Notes under the pieces: generated by a model
What the model was told of the DNA's origin: nothing
The model's input: only the letters and a program-made list of their open reading frames with translations
The model's database searches: none
Source: Methanobrevibacter ruminantium
GTDB taxonomy: Archaea; Methanobacteriota; Methanobacteria; Methanobacteriales; Methanobacteriaceae
NCBI GenBank assembly: GCA_004553595.1
Contig: SFKZ01000006.1
Span: 19,720 to 83,719, forward strand
Direction: 5' to 3'
DNA: 64,000 nt
Position numbers and translations under genes: made by a program
Part shown: piece after piece, positions 27,864 to 36,546 of the stretch
Numbering within the stretch: position 1 is the stretch's first letter
Layout: the number at the start of each line of letters is the position of its first letter

Positions 27864-28820
27864 TTAATTAAACTCTTTAGCCAAATCAGAGAGAATCTTT
27901 AACTTTTCTTTTGCAATTGGAATATCCACTTTTCTAAGGCCACAATCAGGATCAAGGAGCATGTTTTCCTTACCTACTGCTCTAATTCCCCTTTCAACCA
28001 AAGCTTTAACTTCCTCTTTATCATCAACAGCATTTACAGCTGAATCGACACAACCGAATCCTAATTTTTTGCCCTTAAGTAAATCAGCATTTGCTTCAAG
28101 AACACCTATGTTTACATTGTTTCCAGCAAATTCACAATCCAATATATCAATAGGGAACTTAGCTATTTCTTTAAAGCATCCATCAAGATTACCGCAGACA
28201 TGCATTCCCATGGGCATTTCAATTCCATCAGTAAGAATGCCTATCGCTTCTTTTGCAACTTTCAAGTCAACCATGCCTGTAGATAAGAATGGCTCATCGA
28301 TTTGAACATATTTTGCTCCAGCCTTCTCAGCGGACTCAACCTCACGTCTTAATGCATAAGCGCAGTCAATGATAGCAGGATTTCTCTCCTTGTAAAATGA
28401 TTCAACTCTTGAAGAGTGAACAATAGTGGAAGGTCCTGTCAACATAAGCTTGACTCCCTTTTTGCTTGCCTCATCTTCACTCATGTTCCTATCCTTAATC
28501 TCTTTTTTAAGGACATTTAGAGCAAATTTCAAGTCCTTGATCATTATATCAACTTGAGGGGCCCTTATCTTGGATACAATAACTGAAGAATTCATTTCAT
28601 ATGAGAATCCTGGAATATGCTTTACAAAGGAACCTACCATATCCCCTCTTGGCTGACCATCCCCAATAATGTCTATTCCACAGTCCAATTGCAATTTGAC
28701 TGCCTCTTCAATAGCTATCTTATAAGGATCATACAATCCAATTGAAGACTTTATCTTTTCACCAAGAGTTTCAGGTTCCTTCAAATCAATCCCAAAACTA
28801 CCTACAACAGTTGTAATCAA
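27864..28820 (-). CDS. metE: Archaeal methionine synthase (core-MetE)
   Basis: 318 residues, corresponding only to the C-terminal catalytic barrel of bacterial MetE. Zinc ligands are visible: MHVCGNLDG (His, Cys), CEFAG (Glu region) and LDPDCGLR (Cys). Other signatures are GDGQPRGDMV, MLTGPSTIVHSSRV and VQIDEPFLS. It makes methionine from homocysteine, in methanogens probably using a corrinoid-bound methyl donor rather than methyltetrahydrofolate. It starts at a TTG (28820) behind GGTGATTA. The next genes upstream, DUF1894 and DUF1890, form the same conserved cluster seen in other Methanobacteriales. Confidence 0.9.
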   Translation of the reverse strand: MITTVVGSFGIDLKEPETLGEKIKSSIGLYDPYKIAIEEAVKLQLDCGIDIIGDGQPRGDMVGSFVKHIPGFSYEMNSSVIVSKIRAPQVDIMIKDLKFALNVLKKEIKDRNMSEDEASKKGVKLMLTGPSTIVHSSRVESFYKERNPAIIDCAYALRREVESAEKAGAKYVQIDEPFLSTGMVDLKVAKEAIGILTDGIEMPMGMHVCGNLDGCFKEIAKFPIDILDCEFAGNNVNIGVLEANADLLKGKKLGFGCVDSAVNAVDDKEEVKALVERGIRAVGKENMLLDPDCGLRKVDIPIAKEKLKILSDLAKEFN

Positions 28821-28880
28821 ATAATCACCATAAATCTATGTTTTATTTATAAAGCATTATTTTAATTTATAATTTTAGAG

Positions 28881-29192
28881 TTATCCATCACCAATATCCA
28901 TTGCCCTGACATCTGCAATCTCTTCTGGGCTAATTGGAATCTTAATAGCTGCAGTTCCATGGCAAGGCTTGGTATAAGTAATCAATATGGCACCTTCATC
29001 TTCATTGATTCCCACAGGTATAGGTGGAAGTCCAATCAATCTTGCTCCCAATACCTTATCACCAGGGTTTACATGAATAAGCTCTTTGGAGTTTTCTTCA
29101 ATAAGCTTGTAACATTGTTTAACTCCAGAACGTTGTACAAGTATTTCATAATCATCATTTTGTTGCAAATATGTTTCTAAACAGAAAGACAT
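28881..29192 (-). CDS. DUF1894 family protein
   Basis: 103 residues. MSFCLETYLQQNDDYEIL at the start and DKVLGARLIGLPPIPVGINE then YTKPCHGTAAIKIPI match the methanogen-specific DUF1894 family as I recall it. It lies in order DUF1890, DUF1894, metE on one strand with gaps of about 50-60 bp, so it is likely co-transcribed. An accessory role in methyl transfer to homocysteine is an inference from linkage only. Confidence 0.75.
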   Translation of the reverse strand: MSFCLETYLQQNDDYEILVQRSGVKQCYKLIEENSKELIHVNPGDKVLGARLIGLPPIPVGINEDEGAILITYTKPCHGTAAIKIPISPEEIADVRAMDIGDG

Positions 29193-29241
29193 CTAATCAC
29201 CATCATTAAATAATAATTGATAAATTCTATTAAAATAATAA

Positions 29242-29700
29242 TTATTCTTCTAAAGTTTTCAAGTATTTGTCAAATCTAACCTTAATTGGATTTGGATTGT
29301 GGAAAGCCCTTACAGCAATGATATCCGCATCAGTTGAGGATTCGACCATATCTGCAAATTCAGCCACTTCTTCTGCATCTCTTGAGAATACAAGAGCCAA
29401 TGCCTTGCATTTTAAGATATGATAATAGGTTATGAAGAAAGTAGCTGCGGCATCCTTATGAACGCAACCTACCAATAAGTCATAATCTCCTTCCTCAATT
29501 TCATCCAAACATTTTTCAATGTCAACTCTTTTTTTAACGTAAACCCCTTCAGGATCTGAAATATCCAATATCTTTCCTGCTGCAGGATTGCTTGATACAG
29601 TAACATCATAGCCCATTTGGCCTAACTTGTATGAGGCATACAATCCAATAGGAGTTTGTGAAGGAGCTTCAGGACATCCAAGTAAAACTAATGCTTTCAT
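29242..29700 (-). CDS. DUF1890 family protein
   Basis: 152 residues. The N-terminus MKALVLLGCPEAPSQTPIG, then LGQMGYDVTVSSNPAAGKIL and YDLLVGCVHKDAAATFFITY, fits the methanogen-specific DUF1890 family, which has a Rossmann-like fold with conserved Cys and His. First gene of the DUF1890-DUF1894-metE unit; AAGTGATAAA precedes ATG. Function unknown. Confidence 0.78.
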   Translation of the reverse strand: MKALVLLGCPEAPSQTPIGLYASYKLGQMGYDVTVSSNPAAGKILDISDPEGVYVKKRVDIEKCLDEIEEGDYDLLVGCVHKDAAATFFITYYHILKCKALALVFSRDAEEVAEFADMVESSTDADIIAVRAFHNPNPIKVRFDKYLKTLEE

Positions 29701-29904
29701 TTTATCACTTTAATAATTTTTAAATAGACATTTTATAAATTTTCATTATTAATTTTAGAATAATTAATCACTTTATATCTTTGTTAATTATTATAAATAA
29801 AATTAATTAATATGATAGAAAAATAGATTGAAAATTAGAAAAAGAATGAAAAAGAATAATTAAAAAAATAAAAAATGGAATAGTTTAATCAATTTTAAAC
29901 GTTA

Positions 29905-30042
29905 TCAGTCATCACTGCTACCGCCATTATAAACAGAACCAGGCGCAAATGGATCCAATGGATGAGTATTTACCCAATATCCACAGTTCCAGCAACGACC
30001 ATCACTATCCAATGGATAACCGCAAATCGGACAAATAAGCAT
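29905..30042 (-). CDS. Zinc-ribbon microprotein (45 aa)
   Basis: A short frame with start ATG at 30042 behind AGGTGAT and stop TGA at 29905. It opens MLICPICGYPL and continues DGRCWNCGYWVN, a four-Cys zinc ribbon (CPxCG...CxxCG), with an acidic Gly-Ser tail. It is followed closely by a homologous gene upstream. Short single-domain zinc ribbons often act as adaptors or RNA-binding factors; nothing more can be said. Confidence 0.7.
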   Translation of the reverse strand: MLICPICGYPLDSDGRCWNCGYWVNTHPLDPFAPGSVYNGGSSDD

Positions 30043-30065
30043 AATATCACCTAAATAAATGAGCC

Positions 30066-30200
30066 CTAAGGCAAGTATTCATCATTAAAATCATCATAGT
30101 CATAATCATCAGGACTACCGAAATGAGCCATATATCCACATACCCAACAGTTTCCCTCGTCGTCTAATTCACTTCCGCAAGCAGGACATAAACCATACAT
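30066..30200 (-). CDS. Zinc-ribbon microprotein (44 aa)
   Basis: The ATG at 30200 is preceded by AGGGGGAATTTT, a strong ribosome site; the stop is TAG at 30066. It opens MYGLCPACGSELD and continues EGNCWVCGYMAHFG, the same four-Cys ribbon as its neighbour 23 bp downstream (shared pattern C-P-x-C-G...C-W-x-C-G-Y). The tail is Asp-rich (DDYDYDDFNDEYL). Probably a tandem duplicate in one transcript. Confidence 0.72.
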   Translation of the reverse strand: MYGLCPACGSELDDEGNCWVCGYMAHFGSPDDYDYDDFNDEYLP

Positions 30201-30349
30201 AAAATTCCCCCTATAACATTCATCAAATATCTAATCAAATATTCTATTTAATAATTATAATGATTATAGTTACATTTAAAGTTTTCTATATTGTTTAAGG
30301 AAACAATGCAACAGGCCATTATACAAGATACAATAATACAATGATACAA

Positions 30350-30841
30350 TCAATACTTGCGGACAGAATAAAGCTCATCTCTATAGAACACATGATTATA
30401 ATCCAATTCACAGTCAAGATTAGATAATTTATATGGCATATCCCCTCTTTGATAAATCAACAGATCCGTAGCGCTGAAATCACTTAACTCATAAATTACA
30501 TGATCAATAACCATTTGTTCCTCTCCAGTAAAGTTAAACAATGGAATCTGTCTTAGGTAATATCTTTTGATTAGGTAATAATAGTAGACCTCTTGCCTAT
30601 AATACAGATTATGAGACCTTATCAGCTGATTCATATTCTCATTGAAATGTTTGGGAATTACCCCAATTCTTGATTTAAGATAAATCTCATTGGTTAATGA
30701 TTCGCCATACAATTCATAATAATTGAAGTCAATGAAATAGAGCAAAACTGAAATTACCGTTTTTCCAAGGTTTTCCTTATGTGTGCAACGTGATATGATG
30801 TATAGTATAATTTTAACATACTTTTCTTTTTTAAAATCCAT
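30350..30841 (-). CDS. SocA/Panacea-domain-like (DUF4065) protein
   Basis: 163 residues from the ATG at 30841. The segment VISVLLYFIDFNYYELYGESLTNEIYLKSRIGVIPKHF has the 'kl.YfidF.yY...G.sit...Y.k...GPvP' pattern of SocA/Panacea proteins, which are often antitoxins or phage-associated. No toxin-like partner gene is evident next to it; its neighbours are zinc-ribbon microproteins and an ABC exporter on the other strand. It could be a solitary antitoxin or a regulator. Family call moderately sure, function unknown. Confidence 0.6.
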   Translation of the reverse strand: MDFKKEKYVKIILYIISRCTHKENLGKTVISVLLYFIDFNYYELYGESLTNEIYLKSRIGVIPKHFNENMNQLIRSHNLYYRQEVYYYYLIKRYYLRQIPLFNFTGEEQMVIDHVIYELSDFSATDLLIYQRGDMPYKLSNLDCELDYNHVFYRDELYSVRKY

Positions 30842-31030
30842 ATTAAACACCAATCATTAATTCAATAATCAAATAAACCAAATAAAATGATTCAAATTTA
30901 ATATTGTAAATTAAAAAAGAGTAACCATATGAACACTAAATTATTAGTTTCAACTTGCTATTAAAAGAAAAGAAAGAGCACGTGAAAATTAATGAAAAAC
31001 AATTGAAAATAATTATATAATATAAAATTA

Positions 31031-31070
31031 AAAGGTACCTATAGAAAAATAATTTAAAGGTACCTTTAAA
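31031..31070 (+). promoter_or_regulatory. Two GGTACC-centred palindromes (candidate MarR operator)
   Basis: AAAGGTACCT at 31031-31040 and a perfect 18-bp palindrome TTTAAAGGTACCTTTAAA at 31053-31070, with centres 25 bp apart. They lie 22-60 nt before the first exporter gene start, covering the expected promoter and start site. The operon ends with a MarR-type regulator, which would be the natural ligand. Confidence 0.65.
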
Positions 31071-31091
31071 AAAAATTATGGAAATAAAATT

Positions 31092-32897
31092 ATGGATTTT
31101 AAAAAAACACTAAAAACTATAGGAAAGCTTCTTAGCCCTTTAAAAAAGAGCATAATTCCACTTATTCTTATTGTTGCATTCCTACTCATTGATGTTTACT
31201 GTAACCTTACCCTACCTAAATACACTGCAGACATTGTAGATATCGGTATACAGAACACAGACTTCAATTACATAATAAGCGTAGGAACAATGATGATGGC
31301 TATGGTCTTGATAGGGGTTTTAGCTACAATAGGACTTTCATACTTCTCAAGCAAAGTGTCAGCAGCTTATGGAAGGGATTTAAGAAAAATAAGCTATGAG
31401 AAGATATTGAAATTTTCAAACTTTGAATTGAACAAGATATCCCGAGCATCACTCATTACACGTAATACAAACGATGTATATCAAATACAAATCTTCTTAG
31501 GATTATTCTTTACAACAATACTCTTTTCACCAATATTAGGTATAGGGAGCATACTTAAGGCAATGGAGCTTGGAACCAACCTTTTATGGATCATTGCAGT
31601 GACATTTGCTGCAGCAATCATACCTTTTGTCATAATATTCATCAGAACCGTTCCATACTTCAAGGTAATGCAGGAATTGACTGATAAGATCAACCAGACA
31701 TCAAGGGAAATATTGATGGGAATACCTGTAATCAAGGCATTCGTAAGACAGGACTATGAAGAGGAAAGATTCAGAAAGACCAATGAAGACTTCAAAGCAG
31801 TGAACTTGAATGTATTCAGAATACTCTTAGTGTTATTGCCTGCAATGACTTTACTCTTGAACCTAATGATAGTTCTCATCTTATACTTCGGAGCATACGA
31901 TGCAATCCAAGGTGAAATATTAACTGGAACAATCATAGCATTCATCCAATACGCTACTCAAATCGTTATGGCATTTTTAATGATGGGGGGATTCCTTGTC
32001 ATGATTCCAAGGATTTTGGTATCTGGAAGACGTGTAGCTGAAGTTATAAATACAGAAATAACAATCAGCGATGGGCCAATTGACACCATAGATGACAATC
32101 CTGTAATTGAATTCAAAGATGTGGCCTACAGTTATCCTGGAAGTGAAAAGGAAACCTTGAAAGACATCAATTTCAAATTGGAAAAGGGAAAAACCACTGC
32201 AATAATTGGTGGAACTGGAAGCGGTAAATCAACAATCCTAAATCTTATTCCTCGTCTTCAGGATGTGACTGGCGGTGAAATTCTAGTCAATGGCAAGAAT
32301 ATCAAGGATTATAAATTAACAACCTTGAGAGAAAGGATCTCTTATGCTCCTCAAAAGGCAATCCTTTTTGAAGGAACAATACGGTCAAATATGCTTATCG
32401 GAAAAGAGGATGCAAGTGATGAAGAGATAGAAAAAGCATTGAAAATGGCAGAAGTTGACTTTATAGAAAGCTTGGATGATGGAGTTTCACAAGGGGCATC
32501 CAATTACTCTGGAGGGCAAAAGCAACGTCTTCAACTTGCAAGATCAATATTGGCTAAACGTGACTTCTACCTATTTGACGACTGCTTCTCAGCACTTGAC
32601 ATGAACACTGAAGCAAAAGTGAAAGAGAACTTGAAAAGCCTAAAGGAAAATTCCTCAATGCTCATTGTTTCACAAAGGATTTCAACAATCATGGATGCAG
32701 ATGAGATCATTGTTCTTGATGAAGGTGAGATAATAGATAAGGGAAGCCATGATTACCTTAATGAAAACTGCAAAATCTATAGAGAAATCGTATCCTCACA
32801 AATAGATCGTTCAAAAGACTTATTGTATGATAATGAGGAATCCTCCAATTATGTTCTAGATACAAGTTACCTTAAGAAAACAGCAGGAGGCAAATGA
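31092..32897 (+). CDS. Heterodimeric ABC exporter subunit (degenerate ATP site)
   Basis: 601 residues. An N-terminal six-helix membrane domain (about 15-310) and a C-terminal nucleotide-binding domain: Walker A GGTGSGKSTILNL, signature YSGGQKQRLQLARSI and Walker B FYLFDDCFSALD. The catalytic Glu after Walker B is Asp here (DD instead of DE), as in the degenerate site of heterodimeric exporters. It is followed one base later by its partner (32899). Such pairs export drugs, lipids or peptides; the substrate is unknown. No strong ribosome site is visible, so the transcript may have a short leader. Confidence 0.9.
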   Translation: MDFKKTLKTIGKLLSPLKKSIIPLILIVAFLLIDVYCNLTLPKYTADIVDIGIQNTDFNYIISVGTMMMAMVLIGVLATIGLSYFSSKVSAAYGRDLRKISYEKILKFSNFELNKISRASLITRNTNDVYQIQIFLGLFFTTILFSPILGIGSILKAMELGTNLLWIIAVTFAAAIIPFVIIFIRTVPYFKVMQELTDKINQTSREILMGIPVIKAFVRQDYEEERFRKTNEDFKAVNLNVFRILLVLLPAMTLLLNLMIVLILYFGAYDAIQGEILTGTIIAFIQYATQIVMAFLMMGGFLVMIPRILVSGRRVAEVINTEITISDGPIDTIDDNPVIEFKDVAYSYPGSEKETLKDINFKLEKGKTTAIIGGTGSGKSTILNLIPRLQDVTGGEILVNGKNIKDYKLTTLRERISYAPQKAILFEGTIRSNMLIGKEDASDEEIEKALKMAEVDFIESLDDGVSQGASNYSGGQKQRLQLARSILAKRDFYLFDDCFSALDMNTEAKVKENLKSLKENSSMLIVSQRISTIMDADEIIVLDEGEIIDKGSHDYLNENCKIYREIVSSQIDRSKDLLYDNEESSNYVLDTSYLKKTAGGK

Positions 32898-32898
32898 T

Positions 32899-34686
32899 AT
32901 GGCAAGAAAACCACGAAGAGCACCTCCTGAAAAACCGGCAAACGCTAAGCAGTCAATAAAGAACATATTCTCTCTCTTGACAGGATATAAATTGAAGCTA
33001 AGCTTGACAGTTATCTGTGGAATCATATCAACAGTGTTTTCAGTGATAAGCCCTCTTTTAATCGGATTTGCTACAACTGCAATATTTGATGGAATAAACT
33101 CCGGAAATATGAATTTGAATCATATAATCAATCTGCTCATTGCAATCGTGATTCTATACATCATAAGTGCAGTTTTCTCATATCTTCAAAGTTATCTCCT
33201 CTTGGACATAACAACTGACATCAGCTATAATCTTAGAAAGGACTTGATTGAAAAGATCACTCACTTGTCAATGAGTGATTTGGACATAAATACCAGAGGA
33301 GACATCTTATCAAGAATCACAAACGATGTAGACTCTCTCCAAACAGGAATTGTCCAAACATTCAACCAATTGTTGACAGGAGTCATTACAATTATAGGGG
33401 TTACAGTGATGATGCTTTCCATTAATCTATGGCTAACCCTCACTACAATCATATTGGTCCCAATCGCTTTCCTGATTATAACCTACATAACCAAATACTC
33501 ACAGGATTACTATCTAAAGCAGCTAAGGTATAGGGGAAACCTGAATGGGCAAATTGAGGAATCATTTACAGGACATGAAATCATTCGATCATTCAATCAG
33601 GAAAAGGAATCCATGAGAATCTTTGAAGAGGAAAATGAGAATTGGTATGAACAGGAATGGAAATCCAAGTTCTTTTCAAGTCTATCAGGTCCTTTTGTAC
33701 ATTTCATTTCCAATCTGCAATATGTGATCATATCAGTTCTTGGAGCGGTTCTCGTACTCCAGAAAGCAATAAGCGTTGGGGACATTTTGGCATTTATCCA
33801 ATACTCCAAAAACTTCACAACACCTATTGAACAGATTACAAGAATAATGAACATGATACAGACTGCAATGGCAGCAAGTGAAAGAATATTCGAATTCCTT
33901 GAAATAAAGACTGAAGAAAACCCTTCAAAAGAGAAAATCAAGGAAATCAATGATGAGATAAGCTTTGAAAATGTCAACTTCGGATACAGTGAAGATGAAC
34001 TTGTAATCAAAGACCTTTCATTCAAAGTCAAGAAGGGTGAGAAAATAGCTATTGTAGGAGAAACTGGAGCAGGAAAGACCACAATAGTGAAACTGCTCAT
34101 GAGATTCTATGACCTGAATAGCGGTGAGATAAAGATTGATGGCGTGAACATCAATAATTACGACAAGCATAGCGTAAGATCTCTTGTAGGAATGGTGCTT
34201 CAAGACACTTGGCTATTCAATGACACAATATACAACAATATATGTTATGGTAAATTGGATGCCACTGAAGAGGAAGTCATAAACGCTTCAAAAGAGGCTC
34301 ATGCAGACCATTTCATAAGGCAAATCCCTGAAGGATACGAAAGTGAGCTTAACGAAGATGCGGACAATATCTCCCATGGTCAAAAGCAACTCCTGACAAT
34401 TGCAAGAACCATTCTCTCAAACAAGCAGATACTGATTTTGGATGAAGCAACATCCTCAGTTGATACAAGAACGGAAAAAATCATCCAAGAAGCTATGGAT
34501 AAGCTGATGAAAGAGAGAACAAGCTTCATCATTGCTCACAGATTGTCAACTGTCAGAAATGCAGACAAGATAATTGTAATTGAAGATGGACATATCATAG
34601 AGCAAGGTTCACATGAAGAGCTATTGGAGCAAAAAGGATATTACTACAATACCTTGAATGCACAAAGAAAGGAGAATATCATATGA
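32899..34686 (+). CDS. Heterodimeric ABC exporter subunit (catalytic ATP site)
   Basis: 595 residues with the same architecture: membrane helices about 30-320, then Walker A GETGAGKTTIVKL, Walker B ILILDEATSSVD with the catalytic Glu intact, and H-loop IIAHRLSTV. The signature is altered to ISHGQ. Because each composite site uses Walker motifs of one subunit and the signature of the other, this defect and the DD of the partner fall in the same site, leaving one full site. The N-terminal 20 residues are basic and Pro-rich. GGAGG in the end of the previous gene provides the ribosome site. Confidence 0.92.
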   Translation: MARKPRRAPPEKPANAKQSIKNIFSLLTGYKLKLSLTVICGIISTVFSVISPLLIGFATTAIFDGINSGNMNLNHIINLLIAIVILYIISAVFSYLQSYLLLDITTDISYNLRKDLIEKITHLSMSDLDINTRGDILSRITNDVDSLQTGIVQTFNQLLTGVITIIGVTVMMLSINLWLTLTTIILVPIAFLIITYITKYSQDYYLKQLRYRGNLNGQIEESFTGHEIIRSFNQEKESMRIFEEENENWYEQEWKSKFFSSLSGPFVHFISNLQYVIISVLGAVLVLQKAISVGDILAFIQYSKNFTTPIEQITRIMNMIQTAMAASERIFEFLEIKTEENPSKEKIKEINDEISFENVNFGYSEDELVIKDLSFKVKKGEKIAIVGETGAGKTTIVKLLMRFYDLNSGEIKIDGVNINNYDKHSVRSLVGMVLQDTWLFNDTIYNNICYGKLDATEEEVINASKEAHADHFIRQIPEGYESELNEDADNISHGQKQLLTIARTILSNKQILILDEATSSVDTRTEKIIQEAMDKLMKERTSFIIAHRLSTVRNADKIIVIEDGHIIEQGSHEELLEQKGYYYNTLNAQRKENII

Positions 34687-35285
34687 ATGGGGAAAATAAT
34701 TCAGATAAAGATTTGAAAGGCCATATCAATCATTTTAATCCTAATCAAGTGAATAATCAATTATTGTTCCATAAATTCATTATGATAAATGAAATTCTGG
34801 ATAAGAGAAATAAAAAGCAAAATCCAGAAATGAAAAGCATTACCAAGGGACAAGGAAGGTTAATTGGTTTTTTAAAAAGGAAAGATGGATTTTCCACTAA
34901 GGAATTGGCCGAAATATTGAATATAAGTGTCACTTCCCTTAATGAAACATTAAATAAGCTAGAACAGCAAAATTTCATCAGAAAAGTTCCATCCCCTAAA
35001 GACAAAAGGGTCTTGCTTGTTGAATTGACAGAAGAAGGAAGAGCAATTGAATTCAAAAATCATGAGGACATTGACATCTTTGACACTTTAAGTGAAGAGG
35101 AAAAGGAAAATCTGAATGAATATTTGAATCGTTTAACCATAGCGCTTCATAATAAATTCAAGGATGAAAACCCTGAAAAGTATGAAAAGATAATTAAACA
35201 CAGAAAGGAAATCTTTGAAAAATACTTTAAGGAATATAAGCCTCATGAAGAATGGGCAGGATTGTCTAATTGTGATAAAAAATAG
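34683..35285 (+). CDS. MarR-family transcriptional regulator
   Basis: 200 residues. The winged-helix core spans about residues 55-135: GRLIGFLKRKDGFSTKELAE, then ILNISVTSLNETLNKLEQQ (recognition helix) and FIRKVPSPKDKRVLLVELTEEG (wing with the MarR DxR signature). Its ATG overlaps the stop of the upstream exporter gene (ATGA), so it is co-translated. The layout suggests it represses its own exporter operon until a substrate binds, acting at the palindromes at 31031-31070. Confidence 0.9.
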   Translation: MNGENNSDKDLKGHINHFNPNQVNNQLLFHKFIMINEILDKRNKKQNPEMKSITKGQGRLIGFLKRKDGFSTKELAEILNISVTSLNETLNKLEQQNFIRKVPSPKDKRVLLVELTEEGRAIEFKNHEDIDIFDTLSEEEKENLNEYLNRLTIALHNKFKDENPEKYEKIIKHRKEIFEKYFKEYKPHEEWAGLSNCDKK

Positions 35286-35339
35286 CCTTGCCTAATCTGA
35301 AAAATAAATAAAAAAGAATAAAAAAAGAATTAATAAAAC

Positions 35340-36371
35340 TTACTTTTTAGAATTTCCTAATTCGTAAGTCTTATTTACAATAAGTTCAAATAAATTGTCT
35401 GTTTTAAGTTCAATTGGTTCATGAGGATTTACTATAAAGCTTAATGCCTGTTGAGTAATATCCTCTAAATCAGTTGTCCTATACATCAAACCATTATCCA
35501 CATAAAACTGGTCTACAGATAATGTGTCTCCAGGATAACATGAAATGACAGGAGTCTGTAGAATAGCCGCTTCCCTATTCATTGTTCCACCTGCACCAAT
35601 TACAAGATCACATGCCTTAATTATGCTTGAAGTGTCAACAGGTGGCTTAAGGATTGTTACATTCTTGATTCCTTCAAAAATCTCTGCTTGCTCTTTAAAT
35701 CTAGGAAGAATAAGAATATTAGCATATTCCTTTAGGACATCTACAACTGGAGATAAAACAGATTTTCTGCAATCAGTATTCAAATAAGAAGCAAGAGACG
35801 GTTCAGGTCTCATTAAGATAGTCTTTTGAAGTGGCAAGTCTAATCCCAAATCATCAAAGACATTCTCATTAAACTTAAAATTGTTAAAGTGCATAAGCTC
35901 GGAAGTTCCGTTATACTTGATGATATCATTTGGATTTGCACCATACTGCATTAATTTCCATTCATCGATAATGCTTGGAACTATAATCTTGCTGCATAAT
36001 GGAAGAGTCAACTTATTTGCAGCCATTGCATGCTCATTATCCAGAACAAAAAGACTTGGAATTGCAAGACCAAATGCTACCCTTGGAAGTTCAATGGAAT
36101 GCTTTGACAATGCCACATCAAAGTTTTCACCGGAAACAAGGTCTGCCAAGTCCACAACACGCTGTGCACTTTCCTTAAGCTTTTCTTCCAATGTGACCCC
36201 ATGCTTACCTACAGATACAAAATCAATATCATACATATCCATTAATTTATGAATGTCACCGAATTTACGTGCAGTGACTAAAACATCCTCTCCCTCATTT
36301 TCAAAATACTTAATGACATCTTTAAAAAATCTTACATGAGGAGCATTTGATATATCAATCCATATTTTCAT
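35340..36371 (-). CDS. DUF354 family protein (glycosyltransferase-like fold)
   Basis: 343 residues. It begins MKIWIDISNAPHVRFFKDVI, the DUF354 signature, and has VIGAGGTMNREAAILQTPV near residue 265, resembling the UDP-sugar-binding region of GT-B enzymes such as MurG or UDP-GlcNAc epimerase. Archaeal DUF354 proteins are often linked to surface polysaccharides, but the substrate is unknown. AAGGTGATTTC precedes the ATG. Single-gene unit; a GTAATAC heptamer lies about 30 bp upstream (36400-36406), perhaps by chance. Confidence 0.85.
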   Translation of the reverse strand: MKIWIDISNAPHVRFFKDVIKYFENEGEDVLVTARKFGDIHKLMDMYDIDFVSVGKHGVTLEEKLKESAQRVVDLADLVSGENFDVALSKHSIELPRVAFGLAIPSLFVLDNEHAMAANKLTLPLCSKIIVPSIIDEWKLMQYGANPNDIIKYNGTSELMHFNNFKFNENVFDDLGLDLPLQKTILMRPEPSLASYLNTDCRKSVLSPVVDVLKEYANILILPRFKEQAEIFEGIKNVTILKPPVDTSSIIKACDLVIGAGGTMNREAAILQTPVISCYPGDTLSVDQFYVDNGLMYRTTDLEDITQQALSFIVNPHEPIELKTDNLFELIVNKTYELGNSKK

Positions 36372-36512
36372 GAAATCACCTTTTATAAATATTATTTTAG
36401 TAATACTTAATAAATTTTAGTAATAATTAAATAAAAAACAGCGAAAAATAATGAAAATAAATTAAAAGAATAAAAAAGATGGTTAAAAACAACCATTGAA
36501 AAGATTTTTGGT

Positions 36513-36543
36513 CAAGGTTTTTGACCGAAGGTCAAAAAACTTG
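36513..36543 (-). terminator. Strong hairpin directly after hypB
   Basis: CAAG (36513-36516) and TTTTTGACC (36518-36526) pair with GGTCAAAAA (36530-36538) and CTTG (36540-36543) around a GAA loop. It starts 3 nt beyond the hypB stop. Likely a terminator or 3'-end stabiliser; the thermosome gene has a similarly built one at 50823-50855. Confidence 0.65.
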
Positions 36544-36546
36544 GAT

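Noticed and set aside
30350..30841. Toxin-antitoxin pair around the SocA/Panacea-like gene
   Set aside because: Neighbours are zinc-ribbon microproteins and a divergent exporter; no toxin-like ORF is adjacent.
36400..36406. GTAATAC upstream of the DUF354 gene as member of the metal operator family
   Set aside because: Only partly palindromic and gene unrelated to metals; overlaps a likely TATA region.
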